Assembly (NCBI GenBank): GCA_017465905.1
Contig: JAFTVE010000045.1
Location: forward strand, 1-64,000
DNA from: Bacteroidaceae bacterium
Lineage (GTDB): Bacteria; Bacteroidota; Bacteroidia; Bacteroidales; Bacteroidaceae
Length of the DNA: 64,000 nt
Direction of reading: 5' to 3'
Under the pieces are notes generated by a model that saw only the letters and a list, made by a program, of their open reading frames with translations, had not been told where the DNA came from and searched no databases. Made by a program: the position numbers and the translations under genes. Of this stretch, positions 6,165 through 14,622 are shown piece by piece; position 1 is the first letter of the stretch; each line of letters begins with the position of its first letter.

Positions 6165-7526
6165 TTACGTTGTCTCCTCAATTTTAGGTTTGCAACATTC
6201 AATTATTAGTACTTCGCGCTCATTGCCATGTAGGCGGAATAGTTCGCTGGTGCGTAGTCCAATAGCCCAAACTATCCTGTTGTCGTGGCAGAGTACCCAC
6301 TGTTGTTGTTTCTCCATGCGGCTTAACTTCAGGTCGGTGTAGAGGTCGCTCAGTAGTTTGCTCCCCCTCATGCCGAACGGGCGTATGCGGTCGCCCTCTT
6401 GTGGATGGCGCACGATGAGCGGTTGGCTTAACCGTGAGGCATCAAGTACGCATATGTTGTTGTTGCGTGGCACTTCCCATGTCTCGGTGGGGACGATACG
6501 GCTTATTTTTAATGTCGTTCCATCGGGCAACTTGATAGTACCTTCGCTGGGGAGTGTCGTGTGTGTCGTTACTGGATCTCCTGTCGGATTGTTGCGTAAT
6601 ATGAGGTGCTTGCGGTCGCGAAGCAGGGTGTGGCTGGATGCATGAAACATTCGCCCCGACTCACTGGAGAGTGATTTGAAGATGTCATTAACCTGGGCAC
6701 TGTTGAAACCGTAAGGCTTCAGTATTTCGAAGAGTTGTGCCTTGGGTGCATCGGTGCTTAGCAGCGTGTCGATGCTGATAGTAATCCCGTCTGCTTGGAC
6801 GGAAATAATCCGTTTGTTGTTGTCGGCGATTGCTTTATTATATATGGTGGCAGCTTCGGCCAAGTGGGTCGCTGCTTGTGCTATGTTTTCGGCCGCATTC
6901 GGATTGATTTCTTGCATTAGTGGTAGCAGCTTGAGCCGTATCTTGTTGCGTGAATATGCATCGGTGAGGTTGGTGCTGTCGGTCACATAGTCTTGGCCTA
7001 TGTGGGTGAGGTAATGATGTATTTCCTCTTGGGTGAGGCAGAGTAGGGGACGTACAACGTGCCCGTTCCTGACACGCATCCCTGTAAGTCCGTTGATTCC
7101 TGCTCCACGGATAAGGTTGAGCAGGAGTGTCTCTACGGCATCGTCCTGATGGTGGGCAACAGCGATGGCATCGAGGTCTTTGTCCCGACGTATGCGCTCA
7201 AACTCCCGATATCGCAGTTCGCGAGCAGCCATTTCGATAGATAGATGATGCTCATTGGCATAGGCTTGCGTGTCGAAATGTATCACGTCAAGACCTATGT
7301 TCATTCCTTGGCACAGATTCCTGACAAAGCGTTCGTCGCGGTCACTCTCTTCTCCTCTTAGATGGAAGTTACAGTGTACGGCATGGCAGCTAAAGCCTAA
7401 CTTTATGAGCATTCGGAGTAGCGCTACCGAATCGGCGCCACCGCTAATCGCTACCAATACATGAGCATTGGCTGGCAACAGTTGATGCTCTTTGATAAAG
7501 TTCTCTACACGCTTTTCGATAATCAT
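6165..7526 (-). CDS. tilS: tRNA(Ile)-lysidine synthetase
   Basis: A 453-residue cytosolic enzyme that uses ATP and lysine to modify C34 of tRNA-Ile2 to lysidine, which changes AUG to AUA decoding. The PP-loop SGGADS stands at residues 28-33, HCNFHLRGEESDRDE follows (about 51-65), then VAHHQDDAVETLLLNLIRGAGINGLTGM. The C-terminal part (about 360-450) fits the TilS C-terminal substrate-binding domain. Length is normal for the family in Bacteroidota. It is a core gene, read against the cassette; its stop lies 12 bases beyond the cassette terminator tail. There is no obvious partner gene on its strand. Confidence 0.95.
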   Translation of the reverse strand: MIIEKRVENFIKEHQLLPANAHVLVAISGGADSVALLRMLIKLGFSCHAVHCNFHLRGEESDRDERFVRNLCQGMNIGLDVIHFDTQAYANEHHLSIEMAARELRYREFERIRRDKDLDAIAVAHHQDDAVETLLLNLIRGAGINGLTGMRVRNGHVVRPLLCLTQEEIHHYLTHIGQDYVTDSTNLTDAYSRNKIRLKLLPLMQEINPNAAENIAQAATHLAEAATIYNKAIADNNKRIISVQADGITISIDTLLSTDAPKAQLFEILKPYGFNSAQVNDIFKSLSSESGRMFHASSHTLLRDRKHLILRNNPTGDPVTTHTTLPSEGTIKLPDGTTLKISRIVPTETWEVPRNNNICVLDASRLSQPLIVRHPQEGDRIRPFGMRGSKLLSDLYTDLKLSRMEKQQQWVLCHDNRIVWAIGLRTSELFRLHGNEREVLIIECCKPKIEETT

Positions 7527-7701
7527 GGTGTAAAGTTACTCATTCCCTTCCGATACTGATTCACCATGCTCAGATTTTTTTTTCATCAACCCTCTTATTT
7601 GAACGGATTTTAAACAAAAGCATGTTGGATGATGGCTAATAGTCAACTTAAATGTTGTTTTCAGAATTCTACATAATGAGACTATAATTTTTGCTCGATA
7701 A

Positions 7702-7733
7702 TTTCATCATTTCACAAAAATGCTCTATCTTTG
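7702..7733 (+). promoter_or_regulatory. Promoter of ppdK
   Basis: TTTC (7702-7705), a 20-base spacer and TATCTTTG (7726-7733) match the Bacteroidota consensus with one mismatch. The start would lie about 80 bases before the ppdK ATG. Confidence 0.6.
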
Positions 7734-7818
7734 CTCTGTTAATAGGCTACGTATACCATGATTTATATATGACTATTACACAACTATCATATTTTACACT
7801 TAATAATTAACTAAAATT

Positions 7819-10539
7819 ATGAGCGAAAAAAGAGTTTACTTATTCGGTAACGGTAAGGCCGAAGGTAAGGCAGACATGAGAAATCTGCTCGGTGGTAAAG
7901 GTGCCAATCTGGCTGAGATGAACCTGATTGGTGTACCCGTGCCTCCCGGTTTCACCATTACCACAGACACTTGTAACGATTACTATCGTTTAGGCAAGGC
8001 TGAAGTTGTAGAGTTGTTGAAGGACGACGTACATGCTGCTGTAGCACACGTTGAGACTTTGATGAACTCTAAGTTCGGCGATGTAGAGAATCCCCTGTTG
8101 GTATCAGTACGTTCAGGTGCTCGCGCTTCAATGCCCGGTATGATGGATACTATCCTCAACCTCGGTTTGAACGACGAAGTCGTAGAGGGTATGGTACGCA
8201 AGACTGGCAATGCACGCTTTGCATGGGACTCATACCGTCGTTTCGTACAGATGTACGGTGACGTAGTATTGGGCATGAAGCCGGTTAACAAAGAAGATAT
8301 CGATCCGTTCGAGGCTATCATCGAAGAGGTGAAGGAGGCTAAGGGCGTGAAGCTTGACAACGAGCTCGAGGTAGAAGACCTCAAGGAGTTGGTTAAGAAG
8401 TTCAAGGCTGCCGTTAAGGCTCAGACCGGTCAGGACTTCCCCACCGACGCTTACGAACAGCTCTGGGGCGCTATCTGCGCTGTATTCGACAGCTGGATGA
8501 ACGAGCGCGCTATCCTCTATCGTAAGATGGAGGGCATCCCTGCTGAGTGGGGTACTGCTGTAAACGTACAGGCTATGGTATTCGGTAACATGGGCGAGAC
8601 ATCAGCTACTGGTGTATGCTTCAGCCGTGACGCTGGTAACGGTGAGAACCTCTTCAACGGTGAGTACCTTATCAACGCACAGGGTGAGGACGTAGTAGCA
8701 GGTATCCGCACACCGCAGCAGATCACCAAGATCGGTTCACAGCGTTGGGCTGAGCGTGCTGGCATCTCTGAGGAGGAGCGCGTAGCCAAGTATCCTTCTA
8801 TGGAGGAGGCAATGCCCGAGATCTACAAGGAACTCGACTCATTGCAGAACAAGCTCGAGAACCACTACCGCGACATGCAGGATATGGAGTTCACCGTGCA
8901 GGAAGGTAAGCTCTGGTTCCTCCAGACACGTAACGGTAAGCGTACCGGTTCAGCGATGGTTAAGATCGCTATGGACCTGCTCCGCGAAGGTCTCATCGAC
9001 GAGAAGACAGCTATCAAGCGTTGCGAGCCCAACAAGCTCGACGAGCTTCTCCACCCCGTATTTGACAAGGCTGCACTGAAGAGCGCTAAGGTATTGACCC
9101 GTGGTCTTCCCGCATCTCCTGGTGCTGCTACCGGTCAGATTGTATTCTTCGCTGACGACGCCGCTAAGTGGGCTGAGGATGGCAAGAAGGTTATCATGGT
9201 TCGTATCGAGACATCTCCCGAAGACCTCGCTGGTATGGCCGTTGCCGAGGGTATCTTGACAGCTCGTGGTGGTATGACCTCTCACGCTGCCGTTGTTGCC
9301 CGTGGTATGGGTAAGTGCTGCGTATCAGGTGCAGGTGCTCTGAATATCGACTACAAGGCTCGCACTGTAGAGGTTGACGGTGTTGTCTTGAAGGAGGGTG
9401 ACTTCATCTCACTCAACGGTACTACCGGTGAAATCTACAACGGTCAGGTTGAGACCAAGGCTGCTGAGCTTTCTGGCGACTTCGCCGATTTGATGGCTCT
9501 TTGCGAGAAATATACAAAGCTCGTTGTTCGTACCAACGCTGATACTCCCCACGATGCACAGGTTGCTCGCGACTTCGGTGCTGTAGGTATCGGTCTTTGC
9601 CGTACCGAGCACATGTTCTTCGAGGCAGAGAAGATCGTTGCTATGCGTGAGATGATCCTTTCTCAGGACGCTGAAGGCCGCAAGGCTGCTCTCGCTAAGC
9701 TGTTGCCCTACCAGAAGGCCGACTTCTATGGTATCTTCAAGGCAATGGACGGTTGTCCCGTGAACGTACGTCTGCTCGATCCTCCTTTGCACGAGTTCGT
9801 ACCCCACGATCTCAAGGGTCAGGAAGAGATGGCTAAGGCTATGGGCGTAACTGTAGAGTATATCAAGCAGCGTGTTGACAGCCTCTGCGAGGCTAACCCG
9901 ATGCTCGGTCACCGCGGTTGCCGCTTGGGTAACACCTATCCCGAAATCACTGAGATGCAGACTCGCGCCATCCTCGGTGCAGCTATCCAGTTGAAGAAGG
10001 AGGGTCACGATCCCCATCCCGAAATCATGGTTCCTCTGACTGGTATCCTTTACGAGTTCGAGGCTCAGGAGAAGGTAATCCGCGAGACTGCTGCTGCCCT
10101 CTTCGCTGAGGAAGGCGAGAGCGTAGAGTTCAAGGTAGGTACCATGATCGAGATTCCTCGTGCTGCTCTTACTGCTAACCGCATCGCAAGCCGTGCCGAG
10201 TACTTCTCATTCGGTACCAACGACTTGACACAGATGACCTTCGGTTACTCACGTGACGACATCGCTTCATTCCTCCCCGTATACTTGGAGAAGAAGATCT
10301 TGAAGGTAGACCCCTTCCAGGTACTCGACCAAAACGGTGTAGGCCAGCTCGTAGAGATGGCTGTAGAGCGCGGTCGCGCAGTTCGTCCCGAGCTCAAGTG
10401 CGGTATCTGCGGTGAGCACGGTGGTGAGCCCTCATCAGTTAAGTTCTGCCATAAGGTAGGTCTCAACTATGTATCATGTTCACCCTTCCGCGTTCCTATC
10501 GCACGCCTCGCTGCTGCACAGGCTGCTGTGGAAGAGTAA
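7819..10539 (+). CDS. ppdK: Pyruvate, phosphate dikinase
   Basis: A 906-residue cytosolic enzyme that interconverts ATP, Pi and pyruvate with AMP, PPi and PEP; in anaerobic Bacteroidota it serves glycolysis or gluconeogenesis. The N-terminal ATP-grasp domain (about 20-340) has SVRSGARASMPGMMDT. The phosphohistidine domain carries GGMTSHAAVVARGMG (about 484-498, H489). The C-terminal TIM-barrel PEP/pyruvate domain has GTNDLTQMTFGYSRDD (about 800) and CGICGEHGG with the catalytic cysteine (about 862). Length is usual. Codon use is strongly biased (GGT, CGT, GCT, AAG), as in highly expressed genes. It is transcribed alone, between a promoter and a 26-bp palindromic terminator. Confidence 0.97.
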   Translation: MSEKRVYLFGNGKAEGKADMRNLLGGKGANLAEMNLIGVPVPPGFTITTDTCNDYYRLGKAEVVELLKDDVHAAVAHVETLMNSKFGDVENPLLVSVRSGARASMPGMMDTILNLGLNDEVVEGMVRKTGNARFAWDSYRRFVQMYGDVVLGMKPVNKEDIDPFEAIIEEVKEAKGVKLDNELEVEDLKELVKKFKAAVKAQTGQDFPTDAYEQLWGAICAVFDSWMNERAILYRKMEGIPAEWGTAVNVQAMVFGNMGETSATGVCFSRDAGNGENLFNGEYLINAQGEDVVAGIRTPQQITKIGSQRWAERAGISEEERVAKYPSMEEAMPEIYKELDSLQNKLENHYRDMQDMEFTVQEGKLWFLQTRNGKRTGSAMVKIAMDLLREGLIDEKTAIKRCEPNKLDELLHPVFDKAALKSAKVLTRGLPASPGAATGQIVFFADDAAKWAEDGKKVIMVRIETSPEDLAGMAVAEGILTARGGMTSHAAVVARGMGKCCVSGAGALNIDYKARTVEVDGVVLKEGDFISLNGTTGEIYNGQVETKAAELSGDFADLMALCEKYTKLVVRTNADTPHDAQVARDFGAVGIGLCRTEHMFFEAEKIVAMREMILSQDAEGRKAALAKLLPYQKADFYGIFKAMDGCPVNVRLLDPPLHEFVPHDLKGQEEMAKAMGVTVEYIKQRVDSLCEANPMLGHRGCRLGNTYPEITEMQTRAILGAAIQLKKEGHDPHPEIMVPLTGILYEFEAQEKVIRETAAALFAEEGESVEFKVGTMIEIPRAALTANRIASRAEYFSFGTNDLTQMTFGYSRDDIASFLPVYLEKKILKVDPFQVLDQNGVGQLVEMAVERGRAVRPELKCGICGEHGGEPSSVKFCHKVGLNYVSCSPFRVPIARLAAAQAAVEE

Positions 10540-10572
10540 TCTTTGGTACTACAAGATACTGAATAACCTCAG

Positions 10573-10606
10573 GGAGGAGCTGCATATGCAGCTCCTCCTT
10601 TATTAT
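10573..10606 (+). terminator. Terminator of ppdK
   Basis: GGAGGAGCTGCAT and ATGCAGCTCCTCC form a perfect 26-bp palindrome (10573-10598), followed by TTTATTATATA. Confidence 0.85.
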
Positions 10607-10646
10607 ATATTATTGGTGTCCTCGAATGGTTATAAGAGGATATAAC

Positions 10647-10680
10647 AAAAGATGCGCGAACCAAATGGCCCGCGCATCTT
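10647..10680 (-). terminator. Terminator of gdhA
   Basis: AAGATGCGCG (10649-10658) pairs with CGCGCATCTT (10671-10680). On the minus strand the stem is followed by TTGTTAT, so it serves the gdhA transcript; it may also act on the other strand. Confidence 0.8.
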
Positions 10681-10715
10681 CTATCGTAAGATTTGTCAAT
10701 TATGTGCTTGTGAAA

Positions 10716-12050
10716 TCAAATCACACCCTGAGCCATCATGGCGTTGGCGACCTTGATGAAGCCGGCCACGTTGGCACCCTTCACGTAGTCGATGTATCCA
10801 TCGGGGCGTGTACCATACTTCACACACGATGCGTGGATGTTCTGCATGATACTCTTGAGCTTCTTGTCTACCTTCTCGGCGCTCCAGCCCAGCTTGTAGC
10901 TGTTCTGTGTCATCTCAAGGCCTGATACTGATACACCACCAGCGTTCGATGCCTTACCGGGTGCATACAGCAGCTTGGCCTCCTGGAAGGTCTCCACAGC
11001 CTCGGGCGTAGAGGGCATGTTGGCACCCTCTGAAACGGCGATACAGCCATTGGCTACGAGTGCGCGTGCATGCTCGCCATTGAGCTCGTTCTGTGTAGCG
11101 CAGGGGAGTGCGATGTCGCCCTTCTCATACCAGGGAGCCGCACCAGCTACATACTTGCAGCCATACTTGTCGGCATACTCCTTGATGCGTCCGCGACGTA
11201 CGTTCTTCAACTCCATGATGAAGGCGAGCTTCTCTTCGTCGATACCAGCGGGATCGTAGATGTAGCCGTTAGAGTCGCTCATGGTCACAGGCTTGGCACC
11301 CAGCTGGATGCACTTCTGTACTGTGTACTGAGCTACGTTACCCGAACCGCTGACGAGGCATACCTTGTCCTTGATGTCGATGCCGCGTGTCTTGAGCATC
11401 TCCTGCAGGAAGTAGATGTTGCCATATCCGGTAGCCTCGGGACGGATAAGTGAACCGCCGAAGTCGAGTCCCTTGCCGGTGAGCACGCCCTCGAAGTTGC
11501 GGGTAAGCTTCTTGTACATACCGAAGAGATAGCCTACCTCACGGGCACCTACACCGATATCACCGGCGGGTACGTCCATCTCGGCACCGATATTGTGCCA
11601 CAGCTCTGTCATGAATGCTTGGCAGAAGTGCATCACCTCATTATCGCTCTTGCCCTTGGGGTCGAAGTCCGAGCCACCCTTGGCACCACCCATCGGTAGG
11701 GTAGTGAGCGCGTTCTTGAAGGTCTGCTCAAATGCAAGGAACTTCAGTGTGCTGAGGTTCACTGAGGGATGGAAGCGAAGACCGCCCTTGTACGGACCGA
11801 TGGCATTGGAGTGCTGCACACGGTAGCCCATATTGGTTTGCACCTTGCCCTTGTCGTCAACCCATGTGACACGGAAGGTCACGATACGGTCGGGCACACA
11901 AAGACGCTCTACCAAGTTGGCGGCCTCAAACTCGGGGTGCTTGTTATACTCTTCTTCAATGGTTGACAGCACTTCGCCTACAGCCTGAAAATACAGCTCT
12001 TCACCGGGAAAATGCTCTCTAAGTACTGCTAATGTTTCTTGTACTTTCAT
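10716..12050 (-). CDS. gdhA: Glutamate dehydrogenase, hexameric (probably NADP-type)
   Basis: A 444-residue cytosolic enzyme for the reversible amination of 2-oxoglutarate, the main ammonia-assimilation route in Bacteroidota at high ammonia. The substrate pocket is seen as GPYKGGLRFHPSVN (85-98), with K88 and K112, and the catalytic lysine in LPMGGAKGGSDFDPKGKS (K124). The Rossmann dinucleotide-binding motif VSGSGNVAQYT lies near 234-244. Length matches the small (type I) hexameric class. Cofactor preference is inferred from similarity and not from a diagnostic residue. Glutamine synthetase III, the partner assimilation enzyme, lies at the right end of this window. It is monocistronic with a clear terminator. 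Confidence 0.95.
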   Translation of the reverse strand: MKVQETLAVLREHFPGEELYFQAVGEVLSTIEEEYNKHPEFEAANLVERLCVPDRIVTFRVTWVDDKGKVQTNMGYRVQHSNAIGPYKGGLRFHPSVNLSTLKFLAFEQTFKNALTTLPMGGAKGGSDFDPKGKSDNEVMHFCQAFMTELWHNIGAEMDVPAGDIGVGAREVGYLFGMYKKLTRNFEGVLTGKGLDFGGSLIRPEATGYGNIYFLQEMLKTRGIDIKDKVCLVSGSGNVAQYTVQKCIQLGAKPVTMSDSNGYIYDPAGIDEEKLAFIMELKNVRRGRIKEYADKYGCKYVAGAAPWYEKGDIALPCATQNELNGEHARALVANGCIAVSEGANMPSTPEAVETFQEAKLLYAPGKASNAGGVSVSGLEMTQNSYKLGWSAEKVDKKLKSIMQNIHASCVKYGTRPDGYIDYVKGANVAGFIKVANAMMAQGVI

Positions 12051-12081
12051 ACTAATACCTATTTAATTTCAATTTCGGGTG

Positions 12082-12089
12082 CAAAGATA
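12082..12089 (-). promoter_or_regulatory. -7 element of the gdhA promoter
   Basis: TATCTTTG on the minus strand, 31 bases before the gdhA start, matches the -7 consensus. No good TTTG is seen at the -33 position. Confidence 0.5.
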
Positions 12090-12245
12090 CATATATTTTG
12101 TGATATAGAGAATAAAATAGAAAGAAAAATCAAAGAATAAACGATAATTTGTTATTTTAGTTTTGTTTTGTGTGGACTTTTGTAACCATAATTGCGATTT
12201 TTGCGAATTATTGTTATTTATAGTGACCGTTTGGCGGATTATTGT

Positions 12246-12253
12246 TACTTTTG
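12246..12253 (+). promoter_or_regulatory. -7-like element before the CBM9-like gene
   Basis: TACTTTTG fits TAnnTTTG and lies 28 bases before the ATG at 12282. No matching -33 element is seen at the right distance. Confidence 0.35.
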
Positions 12254-12281
12254 TAACGCAAATCATCATAAATATGATATT

Positions 12282-12935
12282 ATGAACAAAATTCAGATTC
12301 CCCGTATCGTCTCATTGCCAACTGTTGCTGCTGAGGTACCTGCCTTGTTGGATGCATCGAATGTCGCTTTTCAGCCTATAGCCTCAGTAAACTGGCCTAC
12401 AGAGTATCCTTACTGCCCTGAAGCTGTCTTTCGTATGGCTTGGTGTCCCGACGGGCTTGTGCTCCATTACCGAGTGAACGAGCAAAGCGTGCGTGCACAC
12501 TATGCAGAGGATGGTGGCAAGGTGTGGACCGACTCGTGTGTTGAATGTTTCGTCCGCAATGCCGACGATGATACCTATTATAATATAGAGTGCAATTGTA
12601 TTGGCACGTTATTGGCTGCCTCGGGCGAAGGTCGTCACGATCGTGTGCCTGTAGCTCCCGAGCTGCGCAGTGCTGTCTTGCGCTGGGCTTCATTGGGCAA
12701 TGAAACGTTTGAGGAACGTAAGGAGCCTACCGTCTGGGAGATAGCCTTGGTGATTCCTGCACAGCTCTTTGCAGTACAGCCTCTTCGTCTTGAGGCTGGA
12801 ACCGTGCTTCGTGCCAATTTCTACAAGTGCGGCGATGAACTCAGCGTTCCGCACTTCCTTTCATGGAATCCTATCGAGGTGTCACAGCCCGACTTCCATC
12901 GTCCTGAATATTTTGGCGAACTGGAACTGATGTAA
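12282..12935 (+). CDS. Carbohydrate-binding family 9-like domain protein
   Basis: A 217-residue protein with the layout of a lone CBM9-like (CBM9_2) beta-sandwich: AVFRMAWCPDGLVLHYRV (about 47-64), then VWTDSCVECFVRNADDDTYYNIECNCIGTL (around 78-107) and HFLSWNPIEVSQPDFHRPEYFGELEL at the C-terminus, as in the sugar-binding modules of xylanases and in stand-alone Bacteroidota homologues. The ATG at 12282 follows the promoter-like element; the longer in-frame reading upstream would include it. No signal peptide is visible, so a cytoplasmic location or an unrecognised export route is possible. It lies 23 bases upstream of the GH29 fucosidase gene and is probably co-transcribed with it. Confidence 0.75.
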   Translation: MNKIQIPRIVSLPTVAAEVPALLDASNVAFQPIASVNWPTEYPYCPEAVFRMAWCPDGLVLHYRVNEQSVRAHYAEDGGKVWTDSCVECFVRNADDDTYYNIECNCIGTLLAASGEGRHDRVPVAPELRSAVLRWASLGNETFEERKEPTVWEIALVIPAQLFAVQPLRLEAGTVLRANFYKCGDELSVPHFLSWNPIEVSQPDFHRPEYFGELELM

Positions 12936-12958
12936 TCATAAACCAACACAAGAATACA

Positions 12959-14281
12959 ATGAAAACACCGAAACGACTTTTCTTGGCCGCCGCCTTCATG
13001 GCCTCGCTCATGGGCGGTAATGCCACAGCGCAGGAGACTACAAGCTATGTCCCTGCCGAGGAGAACTTGAAGGCACGTCAAGAGTTTGCCGACAGCAAGC
13101 TCGGAATCTTCATCCACTGGGGCATCTATAGCATGTTTGCCCAGGGCGAATGGTACATGACCAATGCCAATATTGATAATAAGGAGTATGCCAAGGCAGC
13201 CTCGGCATTTTACCCGATACATTTTGATGCTAAGGAGTGGGTCAGCGCCATCAAGGCAGCAGGTGCTAAGTACATCTGCTTCACCTCACGCCACCACGAT
13301 GGTTTCTCCATGTGGGACACCGAGCAGTCGCCCTACAATATCGTAGATGCTACCCCCTTTGGCCGTGATGTCATCAAGGAACTTGCCGATGAGTGTCATC
13401 GTCAAGGCATAAAACTTCATCTGTACTACTCGCATATCGATTGGACCCGTGATGACTATCCTGCAGGACGTACCGGACGCGGTACAGGCAAGGACCTCAC
13501 GAAGGCCGACTGGCCCGCATACTATGCCTTCATGAACCGTCAGCTCACCGAGCTCCTCACCAACTACGGCGAGTTGGGTGCTATATGGTTCGATGGCGTA
13601 TGGGACCACGATCAGGACACCATCCCCTTCGACTGGCAGCTCGAAGAACAATACGCACTCATCCACAGTCTCCAGCCCGCCTGTCTCGTGGGCAACAACC
13701 ATCACCAGACACCTGTCGAGGGCGAGGACATACAGATCTTCGAACGCGACCTTCCCGGTGAGAACAAGGCAGGCCTCTCAGGCCAAGCCATCAGCCGTCT
13801 TCCCTTGGAGACCTGCCAGACAATGAACGGCATGTGGGGCTACAAGATTATCGACCAGAACTACAAGAGCCCCGAGACACTCATCCGCTACCTCGTGAGC
13901 ACCTCAGGCAAGGGCGCCAACCTCCTGCTCAATATCGGCCCCCAGCCAAATGGAGAACTCCCGGCAGCAGCCCTCGAGCGTTTGCAGGCGATAGGGGAGT
14001 GGACCTCCCGCTATGGCGAAACCGTATATGGCACTACTGCCGGCGACATCAAAGCGCAAGACTGGGGTGTCACCACTCGCAAAGGCAACCGACTCTTCGT
14101 CCATATCTTCGACCTCAAGACCAAGGAACTCCTCCTCCCTCTCGAATGTAAGGTGAAGAAAGCCTTCGTGTACGACACTAAGCAAACCCTCAAGATGAAG
14201 CGCACCAAAGAAGGCGTCACCCTCCTTCTCGATGAAGTCCCCTCGGGAGTGGACTATATCGTGGAGCTTGAGACGAAATAA
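12959..14281 (+). CDS. Secreted alpha-L-fucosidase, GH29
   Basis: A 440-residue glycoside hydrolase releasing L-fucose from glycans. A signal peptide covers residues 1-24 (AAFMASLMGGNATAQ). The catalytic TIM barrel has FIHWGIYSMF (51-60), YICFTSRHHDGFSMWD (105-120), HLYYSHIDW and the nucleophile motif AIWFDG (D212). The acid/base is variable in this family; E in IQIFERDLPGEN is a candidate. A short C-terminal beta domain ends the protein. Length fits the shorter GH29 enzymes without extra CBMs. It follows the CBM9-like gene by 23 bases. There is no SusC/SusD pair in the window, so this is not a full polysaccharide utilisation locus. Confidence 0.92.
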   Translation: MKTPKRLFLAAAFMASLMGGNATAQETTSYVPAEENLKARQEFADSKLGIFIHWGIYSMFAQGEWYMTNANIDNKEYAKAASAFYPIHFDAKEWVSAIKAAGAKYICFTSRHHDGFSMWDTEQSPYNIVDATPFGRDVIKELADECHRQGIKLHLYYSHIDWTRDDYPAGRTGRGTGKDLTKADWPAYYAFMNRQLTELLTNYGELGAIWFDGVWDHDQDTIPFDWQLEEQYALIHSLQPACLVGNNHHQTPVEGEDIQIFERDLPGENKAGLSGQAISRLPLETCQTMNGMWGYKIIDQNYKSPETLIRYLVSTSGKGANLLLNIGPQPNGELPAAALERLQAIGEWTSRYGETVYGTTAGDIKAQDWGVTTRKGNRLFVHIFDLKTKELLLPLECKVKKAFVYDTKQTLKMKRTKEGVTLLLDEVPSGVDYIVELETK

Positions 14282-14314
14282 ACGATGTCTTATAAATAAG
14301 AAAATACCTAATGA

Positions 14315-14517
14315 AATTATTGGTGTCCGATTAAAAAGTTTATCGGACACCAATAATTGGGAACAAATGCTGAATCAAGCTAAAAATCCACCTCCGGAAC
14401 CCACTCTATTTGATTAGGGGGGGGCTTGGATTGGAAAAACAAGTACTCGGCCGCTATTATAACAGCAGTCGAGCACGGTATTGTTAGGTTAAGCGGTTTT
14501 TATCGGACACTAATATT
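14315..14517. repeat. Inverted-repeat debris resembling insertion-sequence ends
   Basis: A perfect 17-bp inverted repeat (14315-14331 and 14342-14358, core ATTGGTGTCCGAT) has a 10-base loop. A third copy of the core, TTTTTATCGGACACTAATATT, lies at 14497-14517. Between them are a run of eight G (14417-14424) and a short reading ending PPPEPTLFD. ATCGGACACTAAT resembles terminal repeats of Bacteroidales IS elements; an IS remnant is inferred. The gap 14282-14622 holds nothing else I can support. Confidence 0.6.
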
Positions 14518-14622
14518 TGAATATTGTCCTTTTCACTCTTTTCCGCTTTAGAGGTAAAATGGTTCTGTTGTTTCCCTTTTTTTCATAAGTTACGATTGCG
14601 GCTATCTGTGTTGACACAGGGG

